Source: Schoenoplectus triqueter (Eukaryota > Streptophyta > Magnoliopsida > Poales > Cyperaceae). From it: a DNA stretch of 64,000 bases. Under the pieces are notes generated by a model. That model saw only the letters and a list, made by a program, of their open reading frames with translations. It did not search any database and was not told where the DNA came from. The first letter of the stretch is position 1; the number at the start of each line of letters is the position of its first letter. The stretch spans positions 1 through 64,000 of the forward strand of contig CAXKVV010000623.1 in the NCBI GenBank assembly GCA_964058805.1, given 5' to 3'. Positions 1-10,750 of the stretch are shown piece after piece. Position numbers and translations under genes: made by a program.

Positions 1-173
1 TACCTAGTCTTCTGTTTATAGGATCATTTTGAGAAGTTCGCCTACTCTTTTACAGCAAAAGCATTAACAATTATGGAGCCAGAAATATACTACCTAATAC
101 TAAGGCCAACCTATCTGCAGCTAACAACCAAGAAATGAAAACAAAGTAGTATGAAATTAGATGAACCTAGGGC

Positions 174-1249
174 TGCACAAAAAAGCTCGGGCTCGTAGCT
201 CAGCTCGGGCTCGGATCGGGCTCGAGCTAATCTGGCTCGAGCTAAAATGGCTCGAGCTAATTTGGCTCGAGTTAATCTGGCTCGGTAGTTAAATGAGCCG
301 AGTTTGAGTTGGGGCCGGCTCGGCTCGTGGCTCGACTCAGCTCGAATAAAAAATAGTTTTTATAATTTTTTTGCCGAACTCTAATCCGATAACTCATCTC
401 TCATCATCTCTCACCATCTCACCATGTCAGCGGCTTAAAGACGTCTCTTGCTCGCTCGTAATTAGATTCGTATATCTGACTCGATAGTTTTTTATTGGTC
501 CATCCATTCAAATTAATGCAGCGAAGATGTCATTGAAAAAATAGTTTGTTGATATACCAATTTTGTACCAATTCTCATACCAATCTTTTAGATATACCAA
601 CTTTATAGTTTGTAGATGTATTAAATCAAAATATCAAATTGAGTCAACGCACATGCATTGGCTCGTGAGGTATGGATTGAGAAGTTATCCGGTAAGGTAT
701 GGATTGTGATTTTGATTAACTCATTTATTGGGTTTGTTTTTAGAAACCCGTCTAACTTGGACCCGACCGTATTATCATATATCATATATATATTTTTAAA
801 TATTATATATGTAATTTATTTATAATCAATAAAATAATCATTTGAGTTAAAATTCTACATTGTATTTTAATTATTACCATATAATTTTTGTTATATTTTT
901 ATTTCTTAGATGTTATATCACTTTCTTTATAATAATTACTTCTTTATTTAATTTTTTAATTCATTTTTCATAATTAATGTGAAATTATCAATATATTTTA
1001 TTTTTTATTTTTCATCCTTGAATTATGATATCATCAGTAAAATATATATTATCTAATATTAATAAAAATATATAATATATCATTTAATTAAAATATCAAC
1101 CCGTTTAATTCATATAACCTGTAAAAATCCGTATGTGAAAAATTATATGGGTTGAATTGGATTATAGATGGATTAGCTAAAAAAATGTTTTTAATCTGAT
1201 ACAACTGAGTTGGATTTAAATTTTTATAAAAAAATCATTAACCCACCCT
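174..1249. mobile_element. Composite insertion with GCTCG-repeat terminus and relic of the 45,641 element
   Basis: The related copy at 28,400-29,000 has only about 16 bases where this copy has about 1.08 kb, so this is an insertion. The left part (174-345) starts TAGGGCTGCACAAAA and is packed with GCTCGGGCTCG-type subterminal repeats, as hAT elements often are. The right part (about 671-1,249) is a diverged copy of the element at 45,641-46,321: both carry AGAAACCCGTCTAAC, the CATATATCATATATA stretch and a matching end near ATCATTAACCC. No transposase is visible and no clean target duplication can be drawn, so at least two elements are probably stacked. Confidence 0.5.
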
Positions 1250-1297
1250 ACAGACTAGAACTACTTTCACAAAAAGTTCGATCTGTTTTGCCACAGC

Positions 1298-1701
1298 TAG
1301 GGGTGTCAATTTTTGACCCGACCCGACGATAAATGGGTCGGGTATGAGTTTGATTTTTTTGATCCGAATTGGGTTCGGGCCAATCCGACCCGACCCGATT
1401 AATTATGGTTTTTGAAGTAATTTTGTGATTTAGTACTAATTAAAGCTTAAATATACACTAATTAAGATTAATTATAAATTAATTAATATTATATTGCTTA
1501 AAATTATATGAAAATAATTAATAAATATTTAATTATTTTACATGGGTCGGGTCGGGTCGGGTTGATCCGTGACCCGTCGGGTCGGATATGAGTTAAGATT
1601 TTTTTATTCAAATTTAATCGGATCAGGTTCAGATCGGATCAAAAATAATAATAAAATAATATGATTCAGAACCCGACCCGACCCGACCCATTGACACTCT
1701 A
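1298..1701. mobile_element. hAT-type MITE, 404 bp
   Basis: The element begins TAGGGGTGTCAAT and ends ATTGACACTCTA, imperfect terminal inverted repeats. The flanks are GCCACAGC on the left and GCGACAGC on the right, an 8-bp target duplication with one mismatch. Both ends carry CGGGTCGGGT-type subterminal repeats in inverted orientation. The related copy near 28,555 lacks the insertion. Non-coding. Confidence 0.8.
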
Positions 1702-2163
1702 GCGACAGCTACTTTCTGTCAAGGAAGTGGACTCTCTATTTTCTCGTTTCTCATGCTATGCGCTCGCATCTCTTATTGGTACCATTCCTTGATTAATGAG
1801 AAATACAAATTAACAGTAACCTTACACTTTTTTTCAAATATTACCCATCTTTCATGTTCCAATTTTGTGAAAAGTTGGTGAAAAAACTGTTGCCTTCTTT
1901 TTATTGAAAAAATCAATGAAAATTCATAGCCGGCATTAACTCAGAACAAAGTGTCTATCCCATTTTAATAGCAATAATAGCAAATAGTAACAGCTGTCAT
2001 ACCTAGCACTTAGTTGAAACAAGTGTTTATATCCCGTTATTTTGGAAACATATTACCAAAGTCAACATGGTAGCACGTACCTTCATAGTCTTCTGTTGCA
2101 AAATATTACCAGAAATTTGTTTTGAGTCAAACCACCAATTTATACCAGCACAAGAAAATTATA

Positions 2164-2420
2164 CAGCGATTTTTGTATATAGTTATTTAAATAATTCAAA
2201 TTTTAATAAAGAGTGATTAAATTCTAATTTCAAAAATTCAAATGACAGTATATCATTGTCATTGACGTTGCACAAACACGTCACTTCTAGTGGCATTTTT
2301 ACCCTGACAGTGACGTTTTTTATGAAAAATATCACTGACAGTAGCGTCTTTAACCAAACGTGTCATGCTAGTGGCATCTTTGCCCAATAACGTCAATGCC
2401 AGCATCGTTTTCATTTTGTA
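2164..2420 (+). repeat. MULE left terminus with CACTG/CAGTG subterminal repeats
   Basis: The homologous copies run past this point unchanged, while here new sequence starts at CAG (2,164). Bases 2,164-2,250 align with the terminal inverted repeat of the foldback element at 48,588: both have a TTAATAAAGAGTGA-like block followed by ATTTCAAA and GAATGGCAG/AAATGACAG. It is followed by several diverged copies of a CACTG-CAGTG dyad (for example CCTGACAGTGACG and CACTGACAGTAGCG) and then a TATA-like GTATAAATTC near 2,417. The facing right terminus was not found, so the element is truncated. Confidence 0.65.
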
Positions 2421-2539
2421 TAAATTCTATATCCCTGTCACTGTCCTCACTTCACTAGTAAACTCAATTATCTCACCAAATATTTATCAAAAATCTAAAA
2501 ATTTCATATTTCTTCAAAATGAGACCCGATTTAAATTTT

Positions 2540-3945
2540 TTATTCTACTGATGATGAAAATTACACTGCGGAGGAAATGAGAAATAATAGTTTTTTTACT
2601 GGAATATTTTTGAACTATGCTCAAACCGACTCCTATCCAAATTAGGTGCAAAATATAATATCAAATTTTAGTCAAATTGGATATTATCCGAACTATCTAT
2701 ATGATAGTGGTATTTATCTAGATCCATATCTACCTTTTTACAATAATAATACAATTTATCAACAATCGAACCCAGCAGTTCAATCATGTCCTACATATAA
2801 TTTTTTTGGCGGTAGTAGTAGTACTTATCAAGAATCGAGTTTTGAAGATAACTGTAGTATTTTAGGTGCAGATCTTAATTTAAACGAGTTTGATGGTAAT
2901 TTGAATCTTGGTAGGACCGAAGAGCCTAGTGCTATTAGTGACAGTAGTAATATTAGTTTTACAGCATCAAAAGTCATTTTAATACATATAGTGGAATATA
3001 GTGATGATCAGGAGGAGGAAGATGATCGTGGTCAGCATTATTTGATGAAATAAAAATAGGAGGGTATTACACTAACCAATATGATATTTCGAATTGTGAT
3101 TCTAAAAATGAGGAACTCCAAAGAAGTGACACCACATTGTTAGTTATTGGAAGAACCGAGAGGCGACATTCCATAGAAGTGTTGAACAATTTTGAGATGT
3201 TCGACCGTTTAGGCGCAAAAGAAGGTTAATTAGGTTGTAATGACGAGTTAGCCAAAAATAGATTTTGTGGCATCAACGTACAATAAATTTTGGCATGGTC
3301 GGAAAAGAGCAACTAAATAATTATTTGGCACTTGAAAATGGTCATATACATTACTCTCGCTGGGGACGATTGCTCGGACTACTCCAAGAACAAAACACAA
3401 AATATTGATATGCGATACTTCGGACGATAATGTAAAATAATTAAAATCCATAGCTTAGGCTTATAGGTCGTGTATTGCAACGTTCAAATATTTAAGATCT
3501 GTTATAACCATCGATATTGGGTTCTTATTGGGCTATTATAAAAGTAGATTATTGATGATGTGTGGATATAATACAGAGAATAAATTTCTTCCTCTAGCAT
3601 TTGAAATTATGGATGAGAAGAATTTGGACAATTAGAGTTAATTCATGTGATGTATCCATAATGAGGTGATCTAATTTAACATGAATATATATGTAATATC
3701 CAACCGATATAGGGGAATAAAGGCTATTTTTCAAGCGGCTGCATTTGGAATGGTTCGTATAATGTGAGAGGCAGTACACTGATATTATATACAACACGTC
3801 GCAAAAAATTATATAAGGAAGCCGAAAGAGCTGGAAAGAAAGAAGAAAATCTCAAAGATGATTTAAAAAAAAAGACTAGCAAATAAGAAGAAATCACATT
3901 ATTTCATAGAGAGATGGTGAATGCTAAAGAAATAAAAAAACTTAT
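2540..3945 (+). pseudogene. Degenerate MULE (Mutator-like) transposase
   Basis: The N-terminal part is rich in Asn, Gln, Tyr and Ser, with an acidic stretch (DDQEEEDD) near 3,010. It is open from 2,646 to 3,053, and the same frame extends upstream to about 2,543 through one TAG at 2,643. The core at 3,490-3,830 reads VITIDIGFLLGYYKSRLL, then NKFLPLAFEIMDEKN, then ISNRYRGI, then HVAKNY. In MULE transposases these correspond to the IDGTHL.GKYKG segment, PLAFAIV.EEN, ISDRHKGI and the H..RN block. The first catalytic Asp is kept, but the second (ISDRH) reads Asn. Many stops and frameshifts separate the pieces, so no active enzyme is possible. An inverted copy lies at 20,890-24,205. Confidence 0.75.
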
Positions 3946-3959
3946 GATTTTTTTTAAAA

Positions 3960-5600
3960 AAAATTAAAAAAAGATTAAAAAATGATAATAAAGAACCTCT
4001 AATTTCACGGGCAAAATATATGATTTGGGACAGCAGATGCTTCAGCATCGGTGGGTGGCAAGATTCTGTGATGACTCGTGGTATCTGATTGAAGCGCCTA
4101 ACCATCCCTGACTACACTAATGTCCTCCAGAGGTATGATTTGCCTGAAAAAATGCTAATCTCCCAGCTCACCGGTGGGATCTAGCGATGGATGAAGGGGT
4201 CCGGCTTAGGCCAGTGTGGATCTTGGTGAGGGGCTTCCCAATGAAGTTGGTATTTTCATGAATTTGTGCATCTCTTTGAACCATATGGACAAGTTCTGGC
4301 ATTTGATCCTGCTACGACGAATCATCTGGACTTTAGAGTTGCTCGAGTTCGCGTAAGACTCTGTGATGGTCAAATTCCACCACCGATCTGGTTGATGTAT
4401 TATGATCAAGGCGGCTTTTTGGTCTCGTTATGATGCGTCGCTTTAGATTGAACATGCCCCTCTTGTGCTGCAGCCACCTCCTTTCAACGGTGGAGGATTT
4501 GGAGGTAGCGATACCGAGTGAACTAGTTCTGATATGGGTAAAGGTCTTTGGAATGATCTAGGTGTGGGATCAAGTACCTCCGACTCCTAACAAACCTAAT
4601 AAGAAGAGACACACCTTAGGAAAAGGAAAGAAAGTGGTTGAGGATGAAGATCTAATGGATTGTAAAATTATTTGTGAGTAACTTCCTCTTCTCTCACCCC
4701 TGCCTCGATTCAGACTTTCGAGATGCTTGAGAACTCCATGGATCTGGGGTTAACTCCTCCTCCTCTCCAATAATCCCAGCATAGTCTCCTTCTCTGATAA
4801 GCAACTCAGTGACTAAGGGGTCTACCTCCCCTCTTCCGGTACTAACACTGATGCAGCCAGGAGTGACCAAGGGGGTTGTCTCCTTCCCTCCGGTACTGAA
4901 CTGGTGTAGGCAGGCTCAAGGACAACTCCTAAGGGAGTTGACTCCCGTCCCTCTCAACAGATGATGCAAGTGACAGTCTCTCAGGAGCCTCGTCGTAGCA
5001 TCAAACTTAAGATCAAAGGATTGCTAAGTTTTGGTATGTCAATCTCTAGAGAGAAAAAGGAACATTATCACAAATCGATATTCTATACTCGGTCATTTTC
5101 CATTTTCTAGACTTTCTGTTACTAATATTGTGGATTTATTGAGATCATATAAAGTAGTACTTGGTGATACTAATTCTCAAAGTGGTTTAATTGTGGCATA
5201 AATCAGGAAAATGTCTAGAATTAGTTTTGAACAATCTTTAAATCAAGCTCTCAATCAACATAAGGATAGTTTTGATAAGATTGTTACAGTATATTTATCT
5301 AATGTTGAGGGTGATATAGTTGTGTCATGAACTTTTTATTCTAGAATGTGAGAGAGTTAGGGACTTCCTAAAAAATGTCAATCCTTCATGATGTAATTAG
5401 AGATAACAACATTGATTTGATAGCTTTACAAGAAACTAAAAATACAATTTACTAAATGTATGTTAAATGCAATTAGTTTGAAATTAGATACTGCTAAATC
5501 TTCAATAAATGCTTCTGGAGGCATACTATTTGGATGTGACAATATTTAATTTGAAGTTTTTTTCTATTGAAAATAATTGTTCCTTCATAAATTTTTTTAA
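3960..5600 (+). pseudogene. LINE (L1-type) fragment: ORF1 DUF4283-like and start of ORF2 endonuclease
   Basis: Bases 4,150-4,400 read in shifting frames as RPVWILVRGFPMKL, then HLFEPYGQVLAFDP, then FRVARVRVRLCDGQIPPP. This is the pattern of the DUF4283 region of plant LINE ORF1 proteins. A low-complexity Pro/Ser-rich linker follows. ORF2 appears to start at ATG 5,327: MNFLF, a stop where Trp is expected, then NVRELG, and SILHDVIRDNNIDLIALQETK. This is the usual opening of a LINE apurinic endonuclease. A frameshift follows, then NASGGILFGCDN near 5,510. Reverse transcriptase is absent, so the copy ends early. It sits directly behind the MULE transposase, with no boundary sequence I can define. 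Confidence 0.65.
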
Positions 5601-6449
5601 AAATAGATTTGACACTTTACATTAGTGCATTACTATTGTGTATGGCCAATTAACACTTTATATTGCATTAATATAGTGTTTTTTAAATTCTATATTGTTG
5701 TTTATTCGGGATTAAAGATTTTTTTGTTGTTATTAATTTCAAAATTGGGAGAGTTCCTTAGTAAAAAAAATGAAAATTAAGATTTATGAGTACGATTATA
5801 GTATAGATTTATCATGACTATTCTTACTAGAATTATTTCTATTATCATTATTGGTACTATTATTATATTTTTATTATTATCATATCATCATCATCATTAT
5901 TCTCATCATTATAACTACTATTATTATCATTATCACTATTATTATCATTATTTTTTTTATATTTGAGATCCCTGAGCTCTACGATTTCGAATTGAGTTTC
6001 ATTTCTTACTTATTCCTAATTTATTTGGGATTAAAGACTTCATTGTTGCTGCTGACTTGCTGTAGAAATAAAATAGTCCGAAATTAAGAGTGTTCTCTAG
6101 TAAACAATAAGTCTTTAACTTTTTTAGTCTAGGCTCGGTGGTGTTAATAAATTAGTGGGATTTGAATTAGTAGCGCAATTTGGATCTTATTTTCTCTTAA
6201 CTCAAATCAGGTTAGTTGATTAAAATCAATGATTATAATTTCCAGCATCATGTACAATATTTTAGTGCAGTCTTGATAATTCACCTACCGTAATGTTTTA
6301 GTGTACAAAACTCATCTACTTGGTTATGTTTGGAATGAACGAGATATGTATATGTATCCTAGTATTACTTGGTGTCTGAACCCGATGCATATCGTGATTC
6401 TGTAAAGAAGTCTGTATATCGGTTGACCTCGAGCAGACATGATTGGACC
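5600..6449. repeat. AT-rich spacer with microsatellite-tailed dispersed repeat
   Basis: Reverse-complemented, about 5,850-6,070 reads GCAACAATGAAGTCTTTAAT, CCCAAATAAATTAGG, GAAATGAAACTCAATTC, ATCTCAAATATAAAA and then an ATT/ATC-rich microsatellite. The same order of blocks occurs at 7,310-7,540 (minus), 15,755-15,935 (plus) and 16,423-16,590 (plus), and in the duplicated copies of the last two. The simple-repeat tail suggests the 3' end of a retroposon. The link to plant RTE-type LINEs is from memory and unverified. No gene was seen. Confidence 0.5.
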
Positions 6450-6751
6450 TAGAGGTGGCAATCGGGCGGGTCGGGTCGGGTTCGGGTTCGGGTCGGGCGG
6501 GTCAGGTCAGTTTGACTTTCTGAAAGAAATCGGGTCGGGCCGGGTCGGGTCGGGTCAATTTACATGTTGCGTTTTTTCAGATCGTTGATAGATTTCGATT
6601 GGATTGAAGGCCATTTGATCTCGGGTCGGGTCGGGTCGGGTCAGGTCGGGTTCGGGTCGGGTCGGGTCAGTTTGACTTTCTTAAAAAATCGGGTCGGATC
6701 GGGTTCGGATCGGACGGGTTTGTCGGGTCGGGTCGGGTTCTGCCACCTCTA
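6450..6751. mobile_element. hAT-type MITE, 302 bp, perfect 8-bp TSD
   Basis: Perfect 11-bp terminal inverted repeats TAGAGGTGGCA / TGCCACCTCTA are flanked by a perfect 8-bp target duplication ATTGGACC (6,442-6,449 and 6,752-6,759). The interior is mostly GGGTCGGGTCGGG subterminal repeat around an AT-rich core. The perfect flanks suggest a fairly young insertion. Non-coding: the Gly/Arg-rich reading frame here is a product of the repeat. Confidence 0.9.
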
Positions 6752-6759
6752 ATTGGACC

Positions 6760-9700
6760 ACTCCGACACCACATGGAAATGCTCGAGAGTTCATCAAGCA
6801 AGATGTGAACAACCGTGTTGAACCTTCTAGGGTTTTCCTAATTTACAAGCCTCAACATGAAAAATTCATTTATACTCGACTAAGGTGTACACGTTTGTTC
6901 AGGACAGTCATCATATCAAATGAAATACAACTATTGCTAGTTACTATTGGGTTTACAATGACGATTATTCGCCACCCACGTTCATATTGGCATTGTGTTG
7001 CCTTCTTTTTAGAGGGTTTATGCTATGGTTCAACACGAGAATGTCAACATCTGACGCCCATGAGTAGTGGGCGTGGACTCTGTGTTGTGTTATCAGTATA
7101 ATTTTGTCTGTTTGTTGTCTTATTATGTACCTTAGTTCTCCTTAGTTTTTGTTATATGTATAGCACACTTATACAGTTCCAGGCTACTAAATTTGACATT
7201 TATAGTTTTATATTGTCGAACATATTTTGTTTTATATGGTACTTCAGCCTTATCAAATATCTCACTATTGTTTGTTACTTTATAGTTTTGATTGTTTTCT
7301 ATTATATAATTATCATAATTATATTATTATATCATTGTCATCATCATTACCATAGTCATGATTATCATTATCATTATCACTATTAGTATCATTGATTTTT
7401 AATATTTGAGGATTTTGAGCTCTATAATTTTGGGTTGGATTTTATTTCTAGTCTACCCCAATTATTCAAGATTAAAGGATTTATTGTTATTATTATTATT
7501 TATTTGAGATTAAATAATTTGTTGTTTTCGACTGAAAAATATTTCGAAATTAGGAGGGTTCCTTAGTAAAAAAAATAAAATTAAGATTTATGAGCACAAT
7601 TTATAATATAAATTTATCACTATTTTTATTAGGATTACTTCTATTATTATTAGCATTGTTATTACGATGGATGTATTTATTATTAGTAGTATTATTATTA
7701 TTATATTACTATTAATAATGCTATTATAGATAGAAAAATGTGTGTTTCGGTTTGATATGACAATATCGGACAAACTTGAAATTACAAAATTGAATGCTTC
7801 AAACTTTTAACAAAAATAATAACAAAACAATATTTTCATTTTTCTTTTTGAGTATCGTCTCATCAATAAACTTTTTAATCGATAGTCTTCTGGACCTAGG
7901 AAATGTGAATAGAAAAAAGGCAGCGGGAGATAGGAAGCAACTATATTGTGGTCCCTCCTCTTGCCATATCGAGGGAAGGTGATTGATTAGTGATTGTGGC
8001 GAGAAAAAAGGAGAGATGAGTTGGTGAAAGCTGAGACCCGCTATTTATACGAACTTTTGCCGGCTATAATAATAATTTGTGGCGGAGTTTCATTGATTGG
8101 ATTTGGGTTTGAATTTAGAAATTGATAAAATAGTATTAGATATCTTATACATATCACGAAATATTGATAAAGCCCCCCTCTCATCCAATCATACCATATT
8201 TCTGAATAATTTTTCTTTAACATTCCTGTTTTTCAACAAAAATGATTATAAACAACAAAGAAGATATTCTCTCTCATCGTTCCTCGTCTTGAAAATGGAG
8301 ATCCATCTCTTTAATTTAACATAGATTGATCTCATGTTATGACTCGATGTAATATTTTGTGTGCAGCTTTTTTCAAAGCATGACCTCCTACAATCTCGTT
8401 GAAGTTCCGCTAGTGACTTGATGTTAGCAAGGAATAAAATTATACGGAACCACACTTTTTTTTAGGAGGGAGGGAGTTGTTATGTATTATTTTATTTTCT
8501 TTCTGAAGGTTGTGTTGGCAAAATGCCCAACAAAATTTTTCATTAATTCGATGGAAGTTCAATAACATAAGTAACTAAAGCATTAACAATAATTAAAAAA
8601 ATAAGGTCTTGACCTTCACTTTTATCAAAAAGAAGTTTACAAATGAAAAGATGTCACAATATATAAAAAAAAAAAACACAAGAAGTACAAATTTCGTACG
8701 TGAAATCACAATTCAAATAGAAATTCTTTAAAATGCTAAACTTGATAGTCACATCTCTCTTAGTCCTAGCAGCTTATTGTGTCAGTTAGAGTGTTACCAG
8801 TAGAAAATCCATTTCTCAATCTATAGTGCCGAGTCTTGTACCACTGTACCACTGTGCCTATTGTGCTCTTTCAGGAAAACCCAACAACCAGTGACACATA
8901 ATACCATACCATACAATTATTATGATAAATTATTGTTCAATCAATAGGTCTTGAAAATAAATTATTGGTTTGAATTTTAGAAATGTACATGTTTCAATTC
9001 AATTCGCAATTCCAATAGAGGAATAGAAAGATTCTTTTCTTTTCGACTAAATGGAGAAGGTCGACAATGCCTTAAATTCATATTTTGTGTTCACGACAGC
9101 TTGAACTCATGACGAACTTTTGCAGATTATTTAAATAGCTTCCCACTTGACCTACAATGGTTTTGTCGAGAGTGCACGAGGTGGGTCATCATGACCCATA
9201 TATGAATATATGGTAAAACGATAAAAGAAAATGAAGGAAACAAGTTCAAATTTGTACATGCCAATCTTTTCTTGTATCCAGGATTGCACCAAGGTTTATA
9301 CCTCTTCATTCGAGAACGATCATCTCCATTAGACATCTCCCATACCCTCTTCCTCTGATCAAGGTTCTCAATTTTCTTCTATATCAAATGTTAGGTCTTT
9401 TCTCTTGAATACAATAAACGTTCATTCAAAAGCAATTTCGTTCCAAAGGTTTATGAATTATAAACGTTCTCATTTACCTTAAAACCCAATCGCAAGAAAG
9501 TATCTAATCGGTAAGATGTTACACATTGATGCAATTTAAGTACAACATTGAGGTAGTGATGAAAATTTAATAACTTTTTTTTTATAGAAGTGGTAATTAA
9601 AAGATACCAATCGGTTTCATTGAAATGAGTTCATAATTGAGTTTTTTTTTTTTCACGCGCTTCGTACTTGTGATAAACACTACTACTATCTCTATATATA

Positions 9701-9855
9701 ATCACAGATTGTGGGTGCTTTTTGCAAAGCCACATGGACAAGGGTATGATTTCTATCTACCGTGTAAGTTTGGATATATGGGCAAATGAAAATCTACTTT
9801 TATTTTTTTTATGAGATCATATTAATATTTTTTTATATATCTTATCTACATATCA
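6760..9855. other. Non-coding spacer
   Basis: No convincing gene was seen on either strand. It contains a minus-oriented copy of the microsatellite-tailed repeat at about 7,310-7,540, with a second ATT-rich stretch at 7,600-7,730. The rest is AT-rich sequence with only short chance reading frames. Confidence 0.5.
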
Positions 9856-10327
9856 TCTATACTATTATATAAAGCATCTAAGAATTGGAGAGTCTATTTT
9901 TTTGTCATGGTAAATTTTTATTATACCCATTTTATCCCTCAATTAGACGGATAATATTTATTGTTGATTAATCAAACGTATGTGATCGCGTCCATTGATC
10001 TCCTCTTTCTCTCCATTTCTTTCCCTTATATACTATTATTTCCATAATTTTTATTTTTTTATTTAGCAACCTTGTGCATATTTGGTAAGAAATTAAGGGT
10101 GATAATATATATTAGAATAATTTACTTTTTTGCCATAAAAATCATGAATCATGAATTCATATTGTGCAAAAATCTCATTCAAGTTTAAATATAGTCTTTA
10201 TTATATATTTTCTCTATAATTTGATGAATTTATAATTTAATATTAGATAAATGTGAGTTTTTTTTATCTTATAATATTTTAATATTTAAATAAAAAATTC
10301 TGCTGCAACGCGCGGGCATATAGCTAG
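9856..10327 (+). mobile_element. Non-autonomous Helitron, 472 bp
   Basis: It starts with TC (TCTATACTATTATATAAAG) directly after A and ends with CTAG directly before T, as expected for Helitron insertion between A and T. Just inside the 3' end lies CTGCAACGCGCGGGC, in the position of the usual GC-rich 3' hairpin, followed by ATATAGCTAG. A second member lies in opposite orientation at 50,002-50,469, and its empty site is preserved at 55,867. There is no Rep/helicase coding sequence. Typical hallmarks are present and only the hairpin is imperfect. Confidence 0.85.
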
Positions 10328-10750
10328 TATAATATCATATCTATAGAGAAATTTCATAAATATAAATGCTTACAAAAGACTACAAATTTAAAAGATTCAT
10401 TGAATTATGATGAAGAATTAATTATGTTTTCACCATCATTGCCCATTGGACATAATTTTACATACGTAGGATGTATTTCTTGAAAAAGACCCCGTACATG
10501 GGATGGTTAAATGCTAGTTGAAATTATAAATGAACAAAAAAAATAGAAAAAAAAGTAATTAATAAATTACATGAGACGCTCGACATCTTCCTGAGAACAA
10601 AAAAAAACTCTTTCCAAAATATTTTTTATCTAAATCGTCCGATCAAAACTTAATAAAAAATGTATTTAAACTTTTATATAAGTATTCGTATTAACTTAAA
10701 TCGTCCGATTAGCGTTCAAAATCCCTCCACAATAATGAGGATAGCGATCC
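10328..10750. other. AT-rich spacer, possible decayed MITE
   Basis: Bases 10,560-10,735 resemble 45,085-45,260 in block order (a CTC..AAAAAAAACTC hairpin, TTTTTTATCT, a CGTYYGATCA block, GTATTTAAAC, then CCTCCACA). This hints at a dispersed element shared by the two sites. No ends can be defined and no gene was seen. Confidence 0.3.

Larger units (their letters stand above)
1..2163. repeat. Partial third copy of the 7.5-kb segmental repeat, interrupted by insertions
   Basis: The stretches 1-173, about 1,250-1,297 and 1,702-2,163 match 17,260-17,760 and 28,400-29,000 on the plus strand. Shared landmarks include the segment around GCAAAAGCATTAACAAT near 57 and the ACAGCTGTCATACCTAGCAC segment near 1,990. 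Relative to the copy at 28,400-29,000, this copy has a composite insertion (174-1,249) and a MITE (1,298-1,701), and is cut at 2,163 by a MULE terminus. It is more diverged than copies (i) and (ii) are from each other, so it is the older duplicate. No coding capacity is visible. Confidence 0.75.

Noticed and set aside
5851..6087. Ile-rich frames at 5,851, 7,156, 7,588, 15,744 and 26,899
   Set aside because: They come from ATT/ATC microsatellites in the dispersed repeat.
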